64,000 nucleotides of DNA from JAKAVN01 sp963796565. GTDB lineage: Bacteria; Desulfobacterota; Binatia; Binatales; Binataceae. The DNA lies in contig CAWCMA010000002.1 in the NCBI GenBank assembly GCA_963796565.1, forward strand, positions 62,001-126,000, written 5' to 3'. Below are positions 9,301 through 19,119 of the stretch, one piece after another (the first letter of the stretch is position 1; each line of letters starts with the position of its first letter). Both the position numbers and the translations under genes were made by a program. Under the pieces are notes generated by a model that was given only the letters and a program-made list of their open reading frames with translations, had not been told where the DNA came from and searched no databases.

Positions 9301-11628
9301 TTACTTCAGGATGCCGCGGCGGTGCAGCCCGGCTATCCGTTCGCGATCGTAGCCGAGGTGGCGCGCGAGAATCTCGTCGGTATGCTCGCCCAACAGCGGC
9401 GCCGCGTGTTCGGCCTTACCGGGCGTCGCGGAGAACTTCGCCAAGGTGCCGGTCTGCACGACGCCGCCCCATTGCGAATGATGCAAAACGGCGAGCAGCT
9501 CATTGGCATTGACCTGCGGATCGTCGAACAGGTCGGCGGTGCGATGCGTGCTGAGCGCCGGGACGCCTGCCGCGTTCAGCCACGCCAGCGCCTGGGCACG
9601 GTCCACGCCCGCGAATGCCGCGGCGACGGCCTGCGCGAGCGCGCCATCCTCGGGCTCGAGCGCGGCCTCCGCAAACGCCACGTCGGTGGCGAGTTTGCAC
9701 ACGCGCCGCAGCCCTTCCCACTGCGCCGGCTCCGCGGCATGGACGAACAGCCACGCTCGATCGCCGCACTGGTAAGCGCGGCAGAGCGCCGAGCGACCAC
9801 GCGATTCCGGCCGGCCGTTTTCCATGTCGGGCCGGCCATCGTAAAAAATGAACTCGCCCGCCTGGAAAGCCATAGCGGATTGCAACAGCGAGGTCTCACA
9901 GAGCTGGCCGCGGCCGAGACACTCGCGCGCGCGCAGCGCCAGTACGCATCCGAACGCCGAAAGCATCGCGGCCCCGTAGTCGCAGATCGCGCAAGTGAGA
10001 TAGAGCGGCGGCTGATGATGGCCGCCCTCGGCCGCCATCAGGCCCGAACGCGCCTGCAGCAGCGGATCGAAGCCGGGCTGGTCATGTTCCGGGCCCCGAT
10101 TGCCGAAGCCATTGACCGACATATAGATGAGGCGCGGATTGATCGCCGAGAGCGATTGGTAGTCCAGCCCGAAGCGGCGCATCCGGCCCGGCCGCAGATT
10201 TTCGACCACGATGTCGGCGCGGCGCACCAGGCCGTGGATTATCTCGCGCCCCTCGGGCGCGGCGAGGTCGAGCGAAAGCGCGCGCTTGCCCTGGTTCCAT
10301 CCGAGGAAGCCGAAGCCGAAGTGGCGGAACGCGTCGCCTTCGAGGCTTTCGATCTTGATCACGTCGGCGCCCATCTGACCGAGGATCATTGGGCCGTACG
10401 AGCCGGCGATGTAGCTGCAAAAGTCGAGTACCAGGAGGCCGTCGAGCGGCCCCTTGGCAAATTTGCTGTGCGCGACGCCGTTGGGCGGGGGCGATGGCGG
10501 CTCGGCCAGCCATCCCTCGATGGTGAGATCATCTTTGATTGCCGGCGTCGGCCCGGCGATTTCGCCGGGCGTGAGTTCGAGCCCCACCGCGATACCGGAC
10601 TGGATCGTCGCGCCCAGTGTGGGATCTTCGATCGCGCGACGCATCCCGAGTGCGTCCACCTGCGGATGGTTGATGAAGTCCGTGCGCGAGAGCACGGGCG
10701 CACAGGGGATGTCGTTCTCGCGCAGGATGCGGAGCCATTCTTCACGCGGGCGGCCCGCAATTATTTGCTGCAACAGGTCCTTGAGAACCTGGCGATGCGG
10801 GCTCGGGACGCCCCAGGGCGCGCCCTCGAAGCGGGGATCGGAGACCAGCTCGGGCCGCTCGATCGCCAGCGCCAGCTTGTTCCAGAACGTCACGTTGCCG
10901 CAGGCCACGAACAGGTACTCGTCGTCGGCAGCGCGGAACAACCGGTAACAGGGAATCGGGCCGAGCGGGTCCAGCGGCCCTTCGTACATGCGGGTCATCT
11001 TCTCGTGGCGCATGATGCCGCCGGTCTGGAGCGAAAAGGCCCCGGCCAGGAGCGAGACTTCAACCAACTGCCCGCGCGGTTGGCCACCATCGCCGCCGCG
11101 CTCGCGCGCATACAGCGCCGCGACCGTCGCGGTCGCGCCGAGCACGCCGGCCGAATAGCTGGCGGCGGGAAAATGCAGCGCCACCGGATTTCCGCTGAGC
11201 GCCCACTGGCTGCCGTAGATGCCGCCGAGCGCGGAGGCCAGTTCGTCGCTGGCGTCGAAATCGGCGAGCGGGCCGCGGTTTCCGAGCGGTGGAACGTGCA
11301 GCACGACCAGATGCGGATTGATGCGGCTGAGCGCCGCGTAATCAAGCTGGAGCTCACGCATCCGCGCCCCGGTCCATCCGAGCACCGCGACGCCGGCCCA
11401 TCGAAGCAGCCGCTCGACGCGCGCGCGCTCACCTTGAACGTCGACGAAGAGCGCGCGCTTGCTCCGATTCAGCGCGTGAAAATGCCCTGTGCCGCGTTCG
11501 CGAGCGCCCCCCGGCGGTTCCACGTTGACGGCACGCGCGCCCTGCTCGGCGAGCAGCATCGCGGCGTAGGCGGCGCCCAGATTGGAGCTGAATTCGACCA
11601 GGTTGATGCCGTCGAGAGCCTTGTTCAT
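9301..11628 (-). CDS. Fused double CaiB/BaiF (family III) CoA-transferase
   Basis: About 775 residues from ATG 11628, twice the length of a usual family III CoA-transferase. The first half (about 1-385) starts LDGINLVEFSSNLGAAYAAM. The second half restarts near residue 395 with LDGLLVLDFCSYIAGSYGPM and has VIKIESLEGDAFR, VVENLRPGRMRRFGLDY and QPGFDPLLQARSGLMAAEGG, all family hallmarks. The first half lacks the PGFDP-type motif and has DFDASDELASALGGIYG instead, so it may be catalytically weak or structural. These enzymes move CoA between carboxylic acids through an aspartyl-CoA anhydride. No neighbour reveals the substrate. The frame extends upstream to 11754, but without family similarity. 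Confidence 0.88.
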   Translation of the reverse strand: MNKALDGINLVEFSSNLGAAYAAMLLAEQGARAVNVEPPGGARERGTGHFHALNRSKRALFVDVQGERARVERLLRWAGVAVLGWTGARMRELQLDYAALSRINPHLVVLHVPPLGNRGPLADFDASDELASALGGIYGSQWALSGNPVALHFPAASYSAGVLGATATVAALYARERGGDGGQPRGQLVEVSLLAGAFSLQTGGIMRHEKMTRMYEGPLDPLGPIPCYRLFRAADDEYLFVACGNVTFWNKLALAIERPELVSDPRFEGAPWGVPSPHRQVLKDLLQQIIAGRPREEWLRILRENDIPCAPVLSRTDFINHPQVDALGMRRAIEDPTLGATIQSGIAVGLELTPGEIAGPTPAIKDDLTIEGWLAEPPSPPPNGVAHSKFAKGPLDGLLVLDFCSYIAGSYGPMILGQMGADVIKIESLEGDAFRHFGFGFLGWNQGKRALSLDLAAPEGREIIHGLVRRADIVVENLRPGRMRRFGLDYQSLSAINPRLIYMSVNGFGNRGPEHDQPGFDPLLQARSGLMAAEGGHHQPPLYLTCAICDYGAAMLSAFGCVLALRARECLGRGQLCETSLLQSAMAFQAGEFIFYDGRPDMENGRPESRGRSALCRAYQCGDRAWLFVHAAEPAQWEGLRRVCKLATDVAFAEAALEPEDGALAQAVAAAFAGVDRAQALAWLNAAGVPALSTHRTADLFDDPQVNANELLAVLHHSQWGGVVQTGTLAKFSATPGKAEHAAPLLGEHTDEILARHLGYDRERIAGLHRRGILK

Positions 11629-11871
11629 CGAAGTTAGCTCCGCGCGAGGTCGGCTTGGTGGGAAAACCGTCTCGCGTGAAAAACGTTCCGCAGCGCCGCG
11701 TATCGCGATGCCTTTGACCGGAGAAACCGCTGCGGAGCCGGTACAGGGCGCCACGGATCAGCAGGAAGTCGAAATTCTCACGAGCCGGTGGCGCGTGCAA
11801 GTGCCGAAAACAGATATTTCAGTTACTCGTCCGACGCTGCCCAAGACGGTATTTTACGAGTATGGTGCAGC

Positions 11872-12348
11872 ATGGCACGCGCTCAAGATTCATCAACGTC
11901 GAGTGCAACTACCGAGATAGTTGCCTTATCCCGGCTGTCGCGCCGGTTCGCTGCGCTTTTCGCGATCGCAATCGTCGCGCTGCTCGCCGGATGCTCCGTG
12001 CAGGAGACGCCGCAGCAGCGTGCCGAGCGGATCGAGCCGATGCTGTCGGCGGCCGGTTTCCATATGCTGCCGGCGGACACGCCCAGCCGGATTGCCGAGA
12101 CTCAGCGGCTGACGCAGCTCAAAGTCCGTTACTTCATCGACAACGGCAAGCCACGCTACTGGTTCAACGACCCGGTGAATTGTCATTGCGTCTACGTCGG
12201 CGGCGAAAAGAACTATCAGCAGTACGAACAGATCAGGTTGAGCCAGCAGGCCGCCCAGCAAGAGGTGGAAGCGGCGCGGCTGAACGAGGACGCGATGCAG
12301 GAGGAACAGATGAACATGATGCTGTGGCCAGGCCCGTTCCTGTACTAA
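11872..12348 (+). CDS. Small lipoprotein, unknown function
   Basis: 158 residues from ATG 11872. After a short polar start there is a hydrophobic segment ending in the lipobox LLAGC (Cys41 of this start), so it is probably a lipid-anchored envelope protein. The mature part has YWFNDPVNCHCVYVGGEKNY, a two-cysteine motif seen in small proteobacterial lipoproteins, then an acidic Gln/Glu-rich helix. An upstream in-frame ATG at 11788 would add about 28 residues before the signal and is less likely. It is convergent with the TolC gene 18 bases later. The role is unknown. Confidence 0.7.
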   Translation: MARAQDSSTSSATTEIVALSRLSRRFAALFAIAIVALLAGCSVQETPQQRAERIEPMLSAAGFHMLPADTPSRIAETQRLTQLKVRYFIDNGKPRYWFNDPVNCHCVYVGGEKNYQQYEQIRLSQQAAQQEVEAARLNEDAMQEEQMNMMLWPGPFLY

Positions 12349-12366
12349 CCTCGGGCACGCCGCGGC

Positions 12367-13731
12367 TCAGCGGCCTTCCAGAGATTGTCCGTCCGCCCGT
12401 TCCAATCCCGCCCTGGCTACCGCGAACGCGTATAGCGTGTTGACGTAGCCGGCCTTGTCCCGGATGAAATCGCGCTCGGCGTCGGTCAGCTCGATGATGT
12501 TGCCGAGGCCGGCGGCGTAGCGTTTCTGGGCCAGCGCCAGTTCCACGCGCGAGGCGTCGAGCGTGACGAAGGCCTCGTGAATCTCCTGATGCGCGTTCTG
12601 CCAGTCCAGGAATGCGGTCTTGACCTCCAGCATGATGCGCTGGCGCATGTCGGCGATCGAATGCTCGACCGCCTCGCGCCGCAGCCGCGCCTCCTCGATT
12701 TGATGCGTCGTCAGCATCCCGTTGAAGATCGGCCAACTGATGACCAGGCCGATGTTGTAGTTGTTGGCTCCCGGTAGCCCGCTTCCCACGACGTTGTACC
12801 CGGCCGCGGCGTTCACCGTCGGGAATAGATCGCTGCGGTACTCGCTCATTTTCGCGCCGGCCGCGCGCGCCTGGTCCTCGAGCGCGAGCAGATCGGGACG
12901 CACCTTCATCGCGACGCGGATGTATTCCTCCGCCGTTCCAACCACCTCGCTGGCGCCGAGCGTCTGGGCGAGTACATAGTCGGGCTCCTGGGCCCCGAGG
13001 CCCATCGCGTTGTCCAGCGCCGCCTTGGCCTTGGCCACCTCGTTGCGCTCGGCGAGTAGCTGGGTCTCGGCGCGCGCGAGTTGAGCTTGCGCGGTGTAGA
13101 CATCGATTTCCGGAGTCAACGCGGCCGCCGATTTGACCTTCGCTTCGTGCAGCTGCTCCTGGCGCTGGTTGATGGCTTCCTCGTAAACCGCGACCAGTTG
13201 CCTGGCCGCGAGCAGCTCGAAGTAGCGCTGGGAGGTTTCAAAAATGAGGTCGAGGTCGGTCAGCTTGAGCTGGGCTCCGGCGGCGTCGGCCTGTGCGCGG
13301 CGCTCGGCTATTTCGCCCCGGACCCGGCCGAAGTCGAATAGGTACTGCGATGCACCTACTGCACCCAGGTAGTTGTTTTCAAGCGACCAGGCCTGCGATT
13401 CGCCCGCCGCGCCGTTATGGCGCGGGATGAAGCCGGGGTTGAGATAGTTGGTCGCGCCGATGCCGTTGTGGGTCGAGGCCAGGTAGTCGGCGGCGCCGTA
13501 TACCTGCGGCAGCATCGCCGACTTCGCTTCGCCGACCATTTGCTCGGCCGCGCCGGCCTCCGAACTCGCGGCCAGGCGCCGTGGATGATTCTGCAGGGTG
13601 AAACCGATCGCATCGCTGAGCGTCAGACGCTGGCCCGGTGTGGGCATCGAGACGGCCCATAGCGCGGGCGCCGGTGCGACGATCAGGCAAGACAGCGCGA
13701 CGCCGAGCGCGCGCCCAAGCTTGAGCAGCAT
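12367..13731 (-). CDS. TolC-family outer-membrane efflux protein
   Basis: 454 residues with an N-terminal signal segment (about residues 5-26) and two OEP repeats rich in long helices. It carries the TolC-like LTLSDAIGFTLQNHPRRLAA opening and YNIGLVISWPIFNGMLTTHQ in the second half, where the beta-barrel strand precedes the helical barrel. It is the outer-membrane duct for the RND pump encoded just upstream. The start is backed by the strong ribosome site GGGGAGGAAAG. Only 16 bases separate it from the adaptor gene, so it is the last gene of the efflux operon. Confidence 0.93.
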   Translation of the reverse strand: MLLKLGRALGVALSCLIVAPAPALWAVSMPTPGQRLTLSDAIGFTLQNHPRRLAASSEAGAAEQMVGEAKSAMLPQVYGAADYLASTHNGIGATNYLNPGFIPRHNGAAGESQAWSLENNYLGAVGASQYLFDFGRVRGEIAERRAQADAAGAQLKLTDLDLIFETSQRYFELLAARQLVAVYEEAINQRQEQLHEAKVKSAAALTPEIDVYTAQAQLARAETQLLAERNEVAKAKAALDNAMGLGAQEPDYVLAQTLGASEVVGTAEEYIRVAMKVRPDLLALEDQARAAGAKMSEYRSDLFPTVNAAAGYNVVGSGLPGANNYNIGLVISWPIFNGMLTTHQIEEARLRREAVEHSIADMRQRIMLEVKTAFLDWQNAHQEIHEAFVTLDASRVELALAQKRYAAGLGNIIELTDAERDFIRDKAGYVNTLYAFAVARAGLERADGQSLEGR

Positions 13732-13747
13732 GGTCTTTCCTCCCCGC

Positions 13748-14923
13748 TCAGTTGTGATTTGCTTTGACCAACTCGGGCTGGAAGCCCAGGTGGTAGTGAT
13801 CGTCGAGCACCGCGCGCACCGTTTCGCCACTACTCAGCGCCGGGGTGAGCGAGCGTACGATCTCCTCGTTGCCGCTGAGTCCCGACACGATCTCCATGTA
13901 GACGCCGGTGTTGATTCCCACGGTGACCGGAACTTTCTCGAGGCGGCCGCCGCGCATGGCCAACACGAAATGGCCGCCGCCTGAAGAATCGGCGACCGCG
14001 CTGTTGGGCAGCTTGAGCGCATCGGGATGGCGCTCGAGCTCGAGCGTCGCATGGGCGTACATGCCGGGATAGATTTCGCGTTTGGAGTTGTCGATGTCGA
14101 TCTCGGTGAGCATCGTGCGCGTGCCCAAATCCAGCGAATGAGCAAAGCGCGCGACGCTGGCCGGGTACTGGTGCCCGGGCAGTTCCCGGAACTCGACCAG
14201 CACCGGCATTCCAACCTGGATGTAGCCGACCACATCCTGCGGCACGTAAACGTATACGCGAAGCTTTGCGATATCGGCCACGCTCACCACTGGCGCCGCG
14301 CTGCCACCCGCGCTCGCCGTGCCTTCCATCGGCGCGGTCGCGCTGTCCTGACCGCCGGCCCTGATCAGTGCTCCGGGATCGACAAAGCGCTCGGTTACGA
14401 CTCCGTCGAAAGGCGCGATGATCTGCGTATACGCGACCATCGCGGCAAGCTCGTTGGCCTCGGCCTGTGCTTGTTCGAACTTACTATACGCAATGTCGAC
14501 GTCCTCGCGCGCAACCAGCCGCGGATCGCCTTTCCAGACCCGTTCCAGCCGCTCGTAAGTCAGTTGCTGGATGTGCAGATTGGAGCGCGCGCGATCCAGG
14601 CGCTGACGCAATTCGGGAACCTCGATGTTCGCCAGCACCTGTCCCTTTTTCACCCGGTCGCCTTTGTCGACAAGGATATCCTTCAAATAGCCAGTTACTT
14701 TGGCGTATAGCGCCGACTGGTAATAGCCGACCGCGTCGCCGGGCAGAGTTATCGAGCGTATCGCCTCGCCGCGCTGCGGCTTGATAACAACCACCTGCGG
14801 CATCGTGGTCGCAGTATCGGGTCCCTCGTGATGGCATCCGGCGAGCAGCGCAGCGATCGCTAACAGCGTCGCCAGCACAAACACCGTGGCGTCTGACCGT
14901 CTCATCGTCTCCAACCGCCTCAT
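13748..14923 (-). CDS. RND efflux periplasmic adaptor (membrane fusion protein), lipoprotein
   Basis: 391 residues. The N-terminus ends in a lipobox (ALLAGC, Cys30), so it is anchored in the inner membrane facing the periplasm. The lipoyl/barrel-sandwich half is visible as VTGYLKDILVDKGDRVKKGQ and APFDGVVTERFVDPGALI, and the beta-barrel domain follows. It links the pump to TolC. The ATG at 14923 overlaps the pump stop codon as ATGA, implying translational coupling; ATG 14905 is an alternative. The open frame upstream is a shadow of the pump gene. Confidence 0.93.
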   Translation of the reverse strand: MRRLETMRRSDATVFVLATLLAIAALLAGCHHEGPDTATTMPQVVVIKPQRGEAIRSITLPGDAVGYYQSALYAKVTGYLKDILVDKGDRVKKGQVLANIEVPELRQRLDRARSNLHIQQLTYERLERVWKGDPRLVAREDVDIAYSKFEQAQAEANELAAMVAYTQIIAPFDGVVTERFVDPGALIRAGGQDSATAPMEGTASAGGSAAPVVSVADIAKLRVYVYVPQDVVGYIQVGMPVLVEFRELPGHQYPASVARFAHSLDLGTRTMLTEIDIDNSKREIYPGMYAHATLELERHPDALKLPNSAVADSSGGGHFVLAMRGGRLEKVPVTVGINTGVYMEIVSGLSGNEEIVRSLTPALSSGETVRAVLDDHYHLGFQPELVKANHN

Positions 14924-17900
14924 CGGGCCGCCTCCGCCCCGCGGCGTGAATAGAACGCCTCGTACACGGCGGGCACCAGTATCAGGGTGAAGATGGTCGA
15001 CACGGCCAGACCGCCGACGGCCGCGCGCGCCAGCGGCGCGGAAGCTTCGGAGCCCGCGCCCAACTCGAGCGCGAGCGGCATGAGGCCCACGACGGTAGCG
15101 AGCGCGGTCATCAGGATGGGACGCATGCGGATGCGCGCCGATTCGACCACCGCGCGGCGCAGCGGATGGCCCTCGCGGCGGCGCTGGTTGGCGAAGTCGA
15201 CCAGCAGGATCGAATTGGAGACCACGATTCCGACCATCACGATGATGCCCATAAAAGATTCGATGTTGAGCGTGGTATTGGTCAGGTACAGCGTCCACAT
15301 CACGCCGATCATTCCCATCGGCACCGCGAACATGATGATCACCGGGTCAAGGAACGAGCGGAACTGCGCCACCATCACCAGGTAGAGCAGGATAACCGCC
15401 ATCCCCAGGCCGAAGCCGAAGCTCGAAAACGACTTCTCCATCGAAGCCACCGAGCCGCGCAGCGTGTAGCTCATGTTCTTGGGCATATCGACGTGCTTCA
15501 AGGCCGCGATCACTGCGCTCTGAGTGCCGCCCAGGTTCTGGGTGCGTGGCGCGACCAGCACGTCGACCACGCGCTGGATGTTGTAGTGGTCGGCCTCGGC
15601 GGGATGGCGCTCGGGTAAGATAGTGGCGACGTCGCGCAGGGTCAGCGCGTCTTCACGCGCGTGCTTGGCCGGCGCCACCGCGACCGGGATGTTCATCAGG
15701 GTCTCGAACGATTTTATCTCCGGCTCGAAATACTGCGCGGTCAGGAAGTAGTCATTGCCCGATTTGGGATCGATCCAGATCGACGGCGCGATCATCTGGT
15801 TGGAGGTCAGCGCCGTGATTACGTTGGCCACCACGTCGTACTGGTTAAGGCCCAGGCGCGCCGCCTTGACCCGGTCCACCTTGACCCGCAGCGTCGGGTA
15901 GTCCGACTCTTGTGGAATGAAGGTGTTGGCCACCTCGGGCACGCCGCGCAGCGCCTCTTCGACCGCACGCGCCACCGGGAATAGCTCATGGTAGGTCGGC
16001 GCGGTGAGCTGCACGTCAATCGGCGCCGCCAGCCCGAAGTTGAGCACGGAATCGATGATGCTGCCGGAGGTGAAGAACGTCCGCACCTCGGGGACCACCT
16101 GCGGCAGAAGCCTTTTCAGACGATGCATGTATACGAAGGTTGAAACTTTGTGAGTCGGCTTGAGCGCCACCATCATGAAGCCCGAATCGGGCGCGGCGTT
16201 GGATGAGTAAATCGAAGAGAAGCCGGGGGCCAGGCCGAGGTTCGACACGATGGTCGAGAGTTCGCCGGGCGGAATTACCTGGCGCACCGCGTTCTCCATC
16301 CGCGCGGTCAGTTGCTCGGTCAGCTCGATGCGCGTGCCGACCGGGGCGCGGTAGTCGATAATGAACTGGCCGGAATCGGTCTGCGGAAACAGCTCGGTGC
16401 CAATCAGCGGATAGATCATCATGCTGAGAACGAACACCACCGCGACCGCTCCGATCACCAATACCTTACGATCGAGCGCGCGCTCGAGAATTCGCTCGTA
16501 GCGCGCGGCCAGCCGCTCGTATACCCGCGCGAAGGCGCCCAAGGGACCATGAGTAGCGCCCTCCTCGGATTCGCGCGCGGACTCCGCGGTTAGAAAGCGC
16601 GCGCAGTAGATCGGGATCACGCTCATGGAAACCAGGTACGACGCGATCATCGATAGCACCACCGCCAGCGCCAACGCGCTGAACAGGTACTTCGCCACCC
16701 CGAACAGGAACATCACCGGGAAAAACACGATGATGGTCGTGATGGTCGACGCCAGCACCGGCAGCGCAACCTCCTCGGCACCGTCGCGCGCCGCTACCTT
16801 TGGCTCCTTGCCCTGGGCCAGATGGCGGTTGATGTTCTCCAGCACCACCGTCGAGTCGTCGACCAGCCGCCCAATCGCCAGCGCAAAGCCGCCCAGGGTC
16901 ATGATGTTGATCGACGACCCGGCCATCATCAGGCCGAAGGCGCCGGCCAGAATCGACAGCGGGATCGACAGGAAAATCGCAAAGGTCGAGCGGAAGCTGC
17001 CGAGGAAGATCAGGATCATCAGCGAGGCCAGCACCGCGCCCATGACCGCCTCGTGCTCGAGCGCGTCGATCGCGTCGAGAATGTAGGTGGACTGGCTGAA
17101 AATCGCCTGCAGCTTCATCCCCTTGGGCATCCCGGTGATCTTTGGCAGCAGCTTCTCGATGCCGTTGACGATCGAGATGGTGTTCGAGCCGCTCTGCTTG
17201 AGCACCGGGATATAGACCGAGCGCTGGCCATCGATGCGCACGATGTTCTGCTGGATCTCGGCGGCGTCCTCGGCGTGTCCGATGTCGCGCACGTAGACCG
17301 GTTCCTGCCCTGGTCCGATTTTGACCGGCACCTCGTTGATGTTGTCCGGATTGTCGATCATCGAGTTGGTATAGACGAAATAATCCTGAGTGCCGATTTT
17401 GGCGTCGCCCGCCGGGATGATCAGGTTGGCGCGGTTGAGCGCGTGCACCACTTCCATCGGGGTCAACCCGCGCGCCTGCAACGAGTCGCGGTCGAGGTAG
17501 ACCATAATCTGGCGGTACTTGCCGCCGAACGGCGGCGGCACCGAGGCGCCCTCGACCGTGGCGAGAAAGTTGCGAATGTTGTATTGCGCCTGGTCGCGCA
17601 ACTGAGCCTGGCGAAAGCCCTTGCCCGAGACCGTCACCAGCACCACCGGCAGCGACGAAGCGCCCGAGGGCAGCACCAGCGGCGGCAGCGTGCCGGGCGG
17701 TAGATGGCGCAGGTCGGCCATCGCCAAATCACCCAGCGAGGCGGCCGCCGCGCCCAGGTTTACCCCGGGATGGAAGAACACCTTGATGATGCTGACGCCC
17801 GGCAGCGAGCGCGACTCGATGTGCTGAATTTCGCTGCCCATCGTGAAGAAGCGTTCGAAGCGGGTGGTGATGTCGCGCTCCATCTCCTGTGGAGGCATCC

Positions 17901-18051
17901 CCGGATAAAACGTGGCGACAATGACCGCCGGAATATGAAGCGGCGGAAAGACGTCGACCGGCATTCGGGCGAACGCGTTGAGTCCGAGGATGGTGATAAT
18001 CAGCGCCCCCACGATTATCGTGTGGGGATTGCGGAGCGAGAAAGAAGGCAT
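14920..18051 (-). CDS. RND efflux pump, inner-membrane transporter
   Basis: 1043 residues, the full family length, with twelve membrane segments in two halves. It has the TM4 proton-relay motif GRLVDDSTVV (near residue 405) and GSFRSTFAIFLSIPLSILAG just before it, plus large periplasmic porter loops. It uses the proton gradient to expel substrates through the adaptor and TolC. The sequence is of the hydrophobe/multidrug type rather than the metal CusA type, since no methionine relay is seen, but substrate cannot be read with certainty. It is the first large gene of a three-gene operon and follows a small membrane protein gene after 93 bases. Confidence 0.95.
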   Translation of the reverse strand: MPSFSLRNPHTIIVGALIITILGLNAFARMPVDVFPPLHIPAVIVATFYPGMPPQEMERDITTRFERFFTMGSEIQHIESRSLPGVSIIKVFFHPGVNLGAAAASLGDLAMADLRHLPPGTLPPLVLPSGASSLPVVLVTVSGKGFRQAQLRDQAQYNIRNFLATVEGASVPPPFGGKYRQIMVYLDRDSLQARGLTPMEVVHALNRANLIIPAGDAKIGTQDYFVYTNSMIDNPDNINEVPVKIGPGQEPVYVRDIGHAEDAAEIQQNIVRIDGQRSVYIPVLKQSGSNTISIVNGIEKLLPKITGMPKGMKLQAIFSQSTYILDAIDALEHEAVMGAVLASLMILIFLGSFRSTFAIFLSIPLSILAGAFGLMMAGSSINIMTLGGFALAIGRLVDDSTVVLENINRHLAQGKEPKVAARDGAEEVALPVLASTITTIIVFFPVMFLFGVAKYLFSALALAVVLSMIASYLVSMSVIPIYCARFLTAESARESEEGATHGPLGAFARVYERLAARYERILERALDRKVLVIGAVAVVFVLSMMIYPLIGTELFPQTDSGQFIIDYRAPVGTRIELTEQLTARMENAVRQVIPPGELSTIVSNLGLAPGFSSIYSSNAAPDSGFMMVALKPTHKVSTFVYMHRLKRLLPQVVPEVRTFFTSGSIIDSVLNFGLAAPIDVQLTAPTYHELFPVARAVEEALRGVPEVANTFIPQESDYPTLRVKVDRVKAARLGLNQYDVVANVITALTSNQMIAPSIWIDPKSGNDYFLTAQYFEPEIKSFETLMNIPVAVAPAKHAREDALTLRDVATILPERHPAEADHYNIQRVVDVLVAPRTQNLGGTQSAVIAALKHVDMPKNMSYTLRGSVASMEKSFSSFGFGLGMAVILLYLVMVAQFRSFLDPVIIMFAVPMGMIGVMWTLYLTNTTLNIESFMGIIVMVGIVVSNSILLVDFANQRRREGHPLRRAVVESARIRMRPILMTALATVVGLMPLALELGAGSEASAPLARAAVGGLAVSTIFTLILVPAVYEAFYSRRGAEAAR

Positions 18052-18144
18052 CGAACAACCTCAACCGGCCTTGGTGCCCTCGCATCGTGGGCGAGGGCCG
18101 CGGACCACCTCATGCCGCGGCGGGTTTAACTGCCGCGGCGCGAA

Positions 18145-18534
18145 TCAGACGCGCAAGGACGCGGTATGGCTGGGCGGGTCCTCGTCGCCGGCGTGGCTGG
18201 GAGCGATCCGGAGATGCCTCAGCATTCGCGCTCGCGGCGGCGCGGCGGTCGCGCGCGGCGTGACGTTCGACGCGGGCACTGCGAAAAGCGTCGCAGCGGC
18301 GAGACGGCTGGGCGCCGCCGCGCGGCCAGCGCGATCGATTCGTGATTCGAGGCGGCTATCGATTTGGTCGACGACCGTATGATGCGCCGCGCGCAATCCC
18401 GCGTGCGGTGCATTGCAAGCCGAAGAGAAGCGAGAATTCAGATGAATCGGCACGACCACGGTCAGGCAGAGGGCGAGCAACAATGCCAGGAGCCCGAAAA
18501 GCTTCAAGCTCCGATTATGATAGAGGCGCGCCAT
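18145..18534 (-). CDS. Small single-span membrane protein upstream of the efflux operon
   Basis: 129 residues from ATG 18534. One strong membrane segment (about residues 12-30, LFGLLALLLALCLTVVVPIH) is followed by an Ala/Arg-rich tail with scattered His (HAGLRAAHHTVVDQ). I do not recognise a family. Short anchored proteins of this kind are often found ahead of RND operons and some sense or bind metal; here that is inference. The tail has the composition of a GC-rich reading frame and could be partly non-coding, so reality of the gene is moderate. It is on the same strand as the pump genes with a 93-base gap. Confidence 0.45.
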   Translation of the reverse strand: MARLYHNRSLKLFGLLALLLALCLTVVVPIHLNSRFSSACNAPHAGLRAAHHTVVDQIDSRLESRIDRAGRAAAPSRLAAATLFAVPASNVTPRATAAPPRARMLRHLRIAPSHAGDEDPPSHTASLRV

Positions 18535-18543
18535 TGGCCCGAC

Positions 18544-18572
18544 AGTGTATTCAGGGGTGGTCCGCTCGGCAA
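18544..18572 (-). promoter_or_regulatory. Sigma-70-like promoter candidate for the efflux operon
   Basis: On the minus strand TTGCCG (18567-18572) and TACACT (18544-18549) are separated by 17 bases, each matching 4 of 6 consensus positions. The -10 box ends 10 bases before the ATG at 18534, so the transcript would start at or next to the start codon. No ribosome site is seen, which would fit leaderless translation. Confidence 0.35.
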
Positions 18573-18675
18573 CCCGCGCAGTTAACACGTTGGTAACGCG
18601 CAATCCGTTCCCGGCGAGGCCGCAGGTTCGTATACGATCCAGATTAGTTTCGCGCAACAAGGACAACAAGGCCCG

Positions 18676-19119
18676 CTACTCGGATTTGGCTTTCGTTCGC
18701 ATCGTGAGCACCGGGCAATCGGCCTCGCGCATCACACGTTCCGCCACGCTCCCGAGGATGAAGTGGCTCAGTCCCTTGCGCCCATGCGTCGCCATCACGA
18801 CCAGGTCGGCGCCCAGCTCGTGCGCCACGCGCACTACGTCATCGTCGGGTGTGCCGCTGACTACGTGAAGCTGATAGCGAACCTTCCCTTCAAGCCTGTC
18901 GCGGGCGATTCGCTCGAGCTTGGCCCTTGCCGCTCGCTCCCATCGGGGGTCGGCGTTGAACGGCAGCGGAACGTCCATGTCGTGCGATGGCACCCTTGCC
19001 ACGTGAAGCAGATGAACGGTAGCGCCCTTCCCTTCGGCAAGTTCGCACGCGATTTCCAGGGCCGCAGTGGAACTGTTGTCGAAGTCTATGGGACACAGGA
19101 TCTTGCGGAATTTCGGCAC
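18676..19119 (-). CDS. Universal stress protein (UspA family), ATP-binding type
   Basis: 147 residues, one Usp domain. The beginning KILCPIDFDNSSTAALEIAC and the nucleotide loop GRKGLSHFILGSVAERVMRE near the C-terminus (Gly-2x-Gly-9x-Gly-Ser pattern) are intact, so it probably binds ATP, as in MJ0577-type proteins. These small cytoplasmic dimers accumulate under stress or starvation. It is transcribed toward the efflux operon with a gap of about 140 bases to the small membrane protein start, so cotranscription is possible but not certain. Confidence 0.93.
   Translation of the reverse strand: MPKFRKILCPIDFDNSSTAALEIACELAEGKGATVHLLHVARVPSHDMDVPLPFNADPRWERAARAKLERIARDRLEGKVRYQLHVVSGTPDDDVVRVAHELGADLVVMATHGRKGLSHFILGSVAERVMREADCPVLTMRTKAKSE

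Noticed and set aside
9322..11637. A 771-codon open frame on the plus strand
   Set aside because: It lies exactly opposite the CoA-transferase gene, is Arg/Gly/Ala-rich and has no recognisable motif; a GC-rich antisense shadow.
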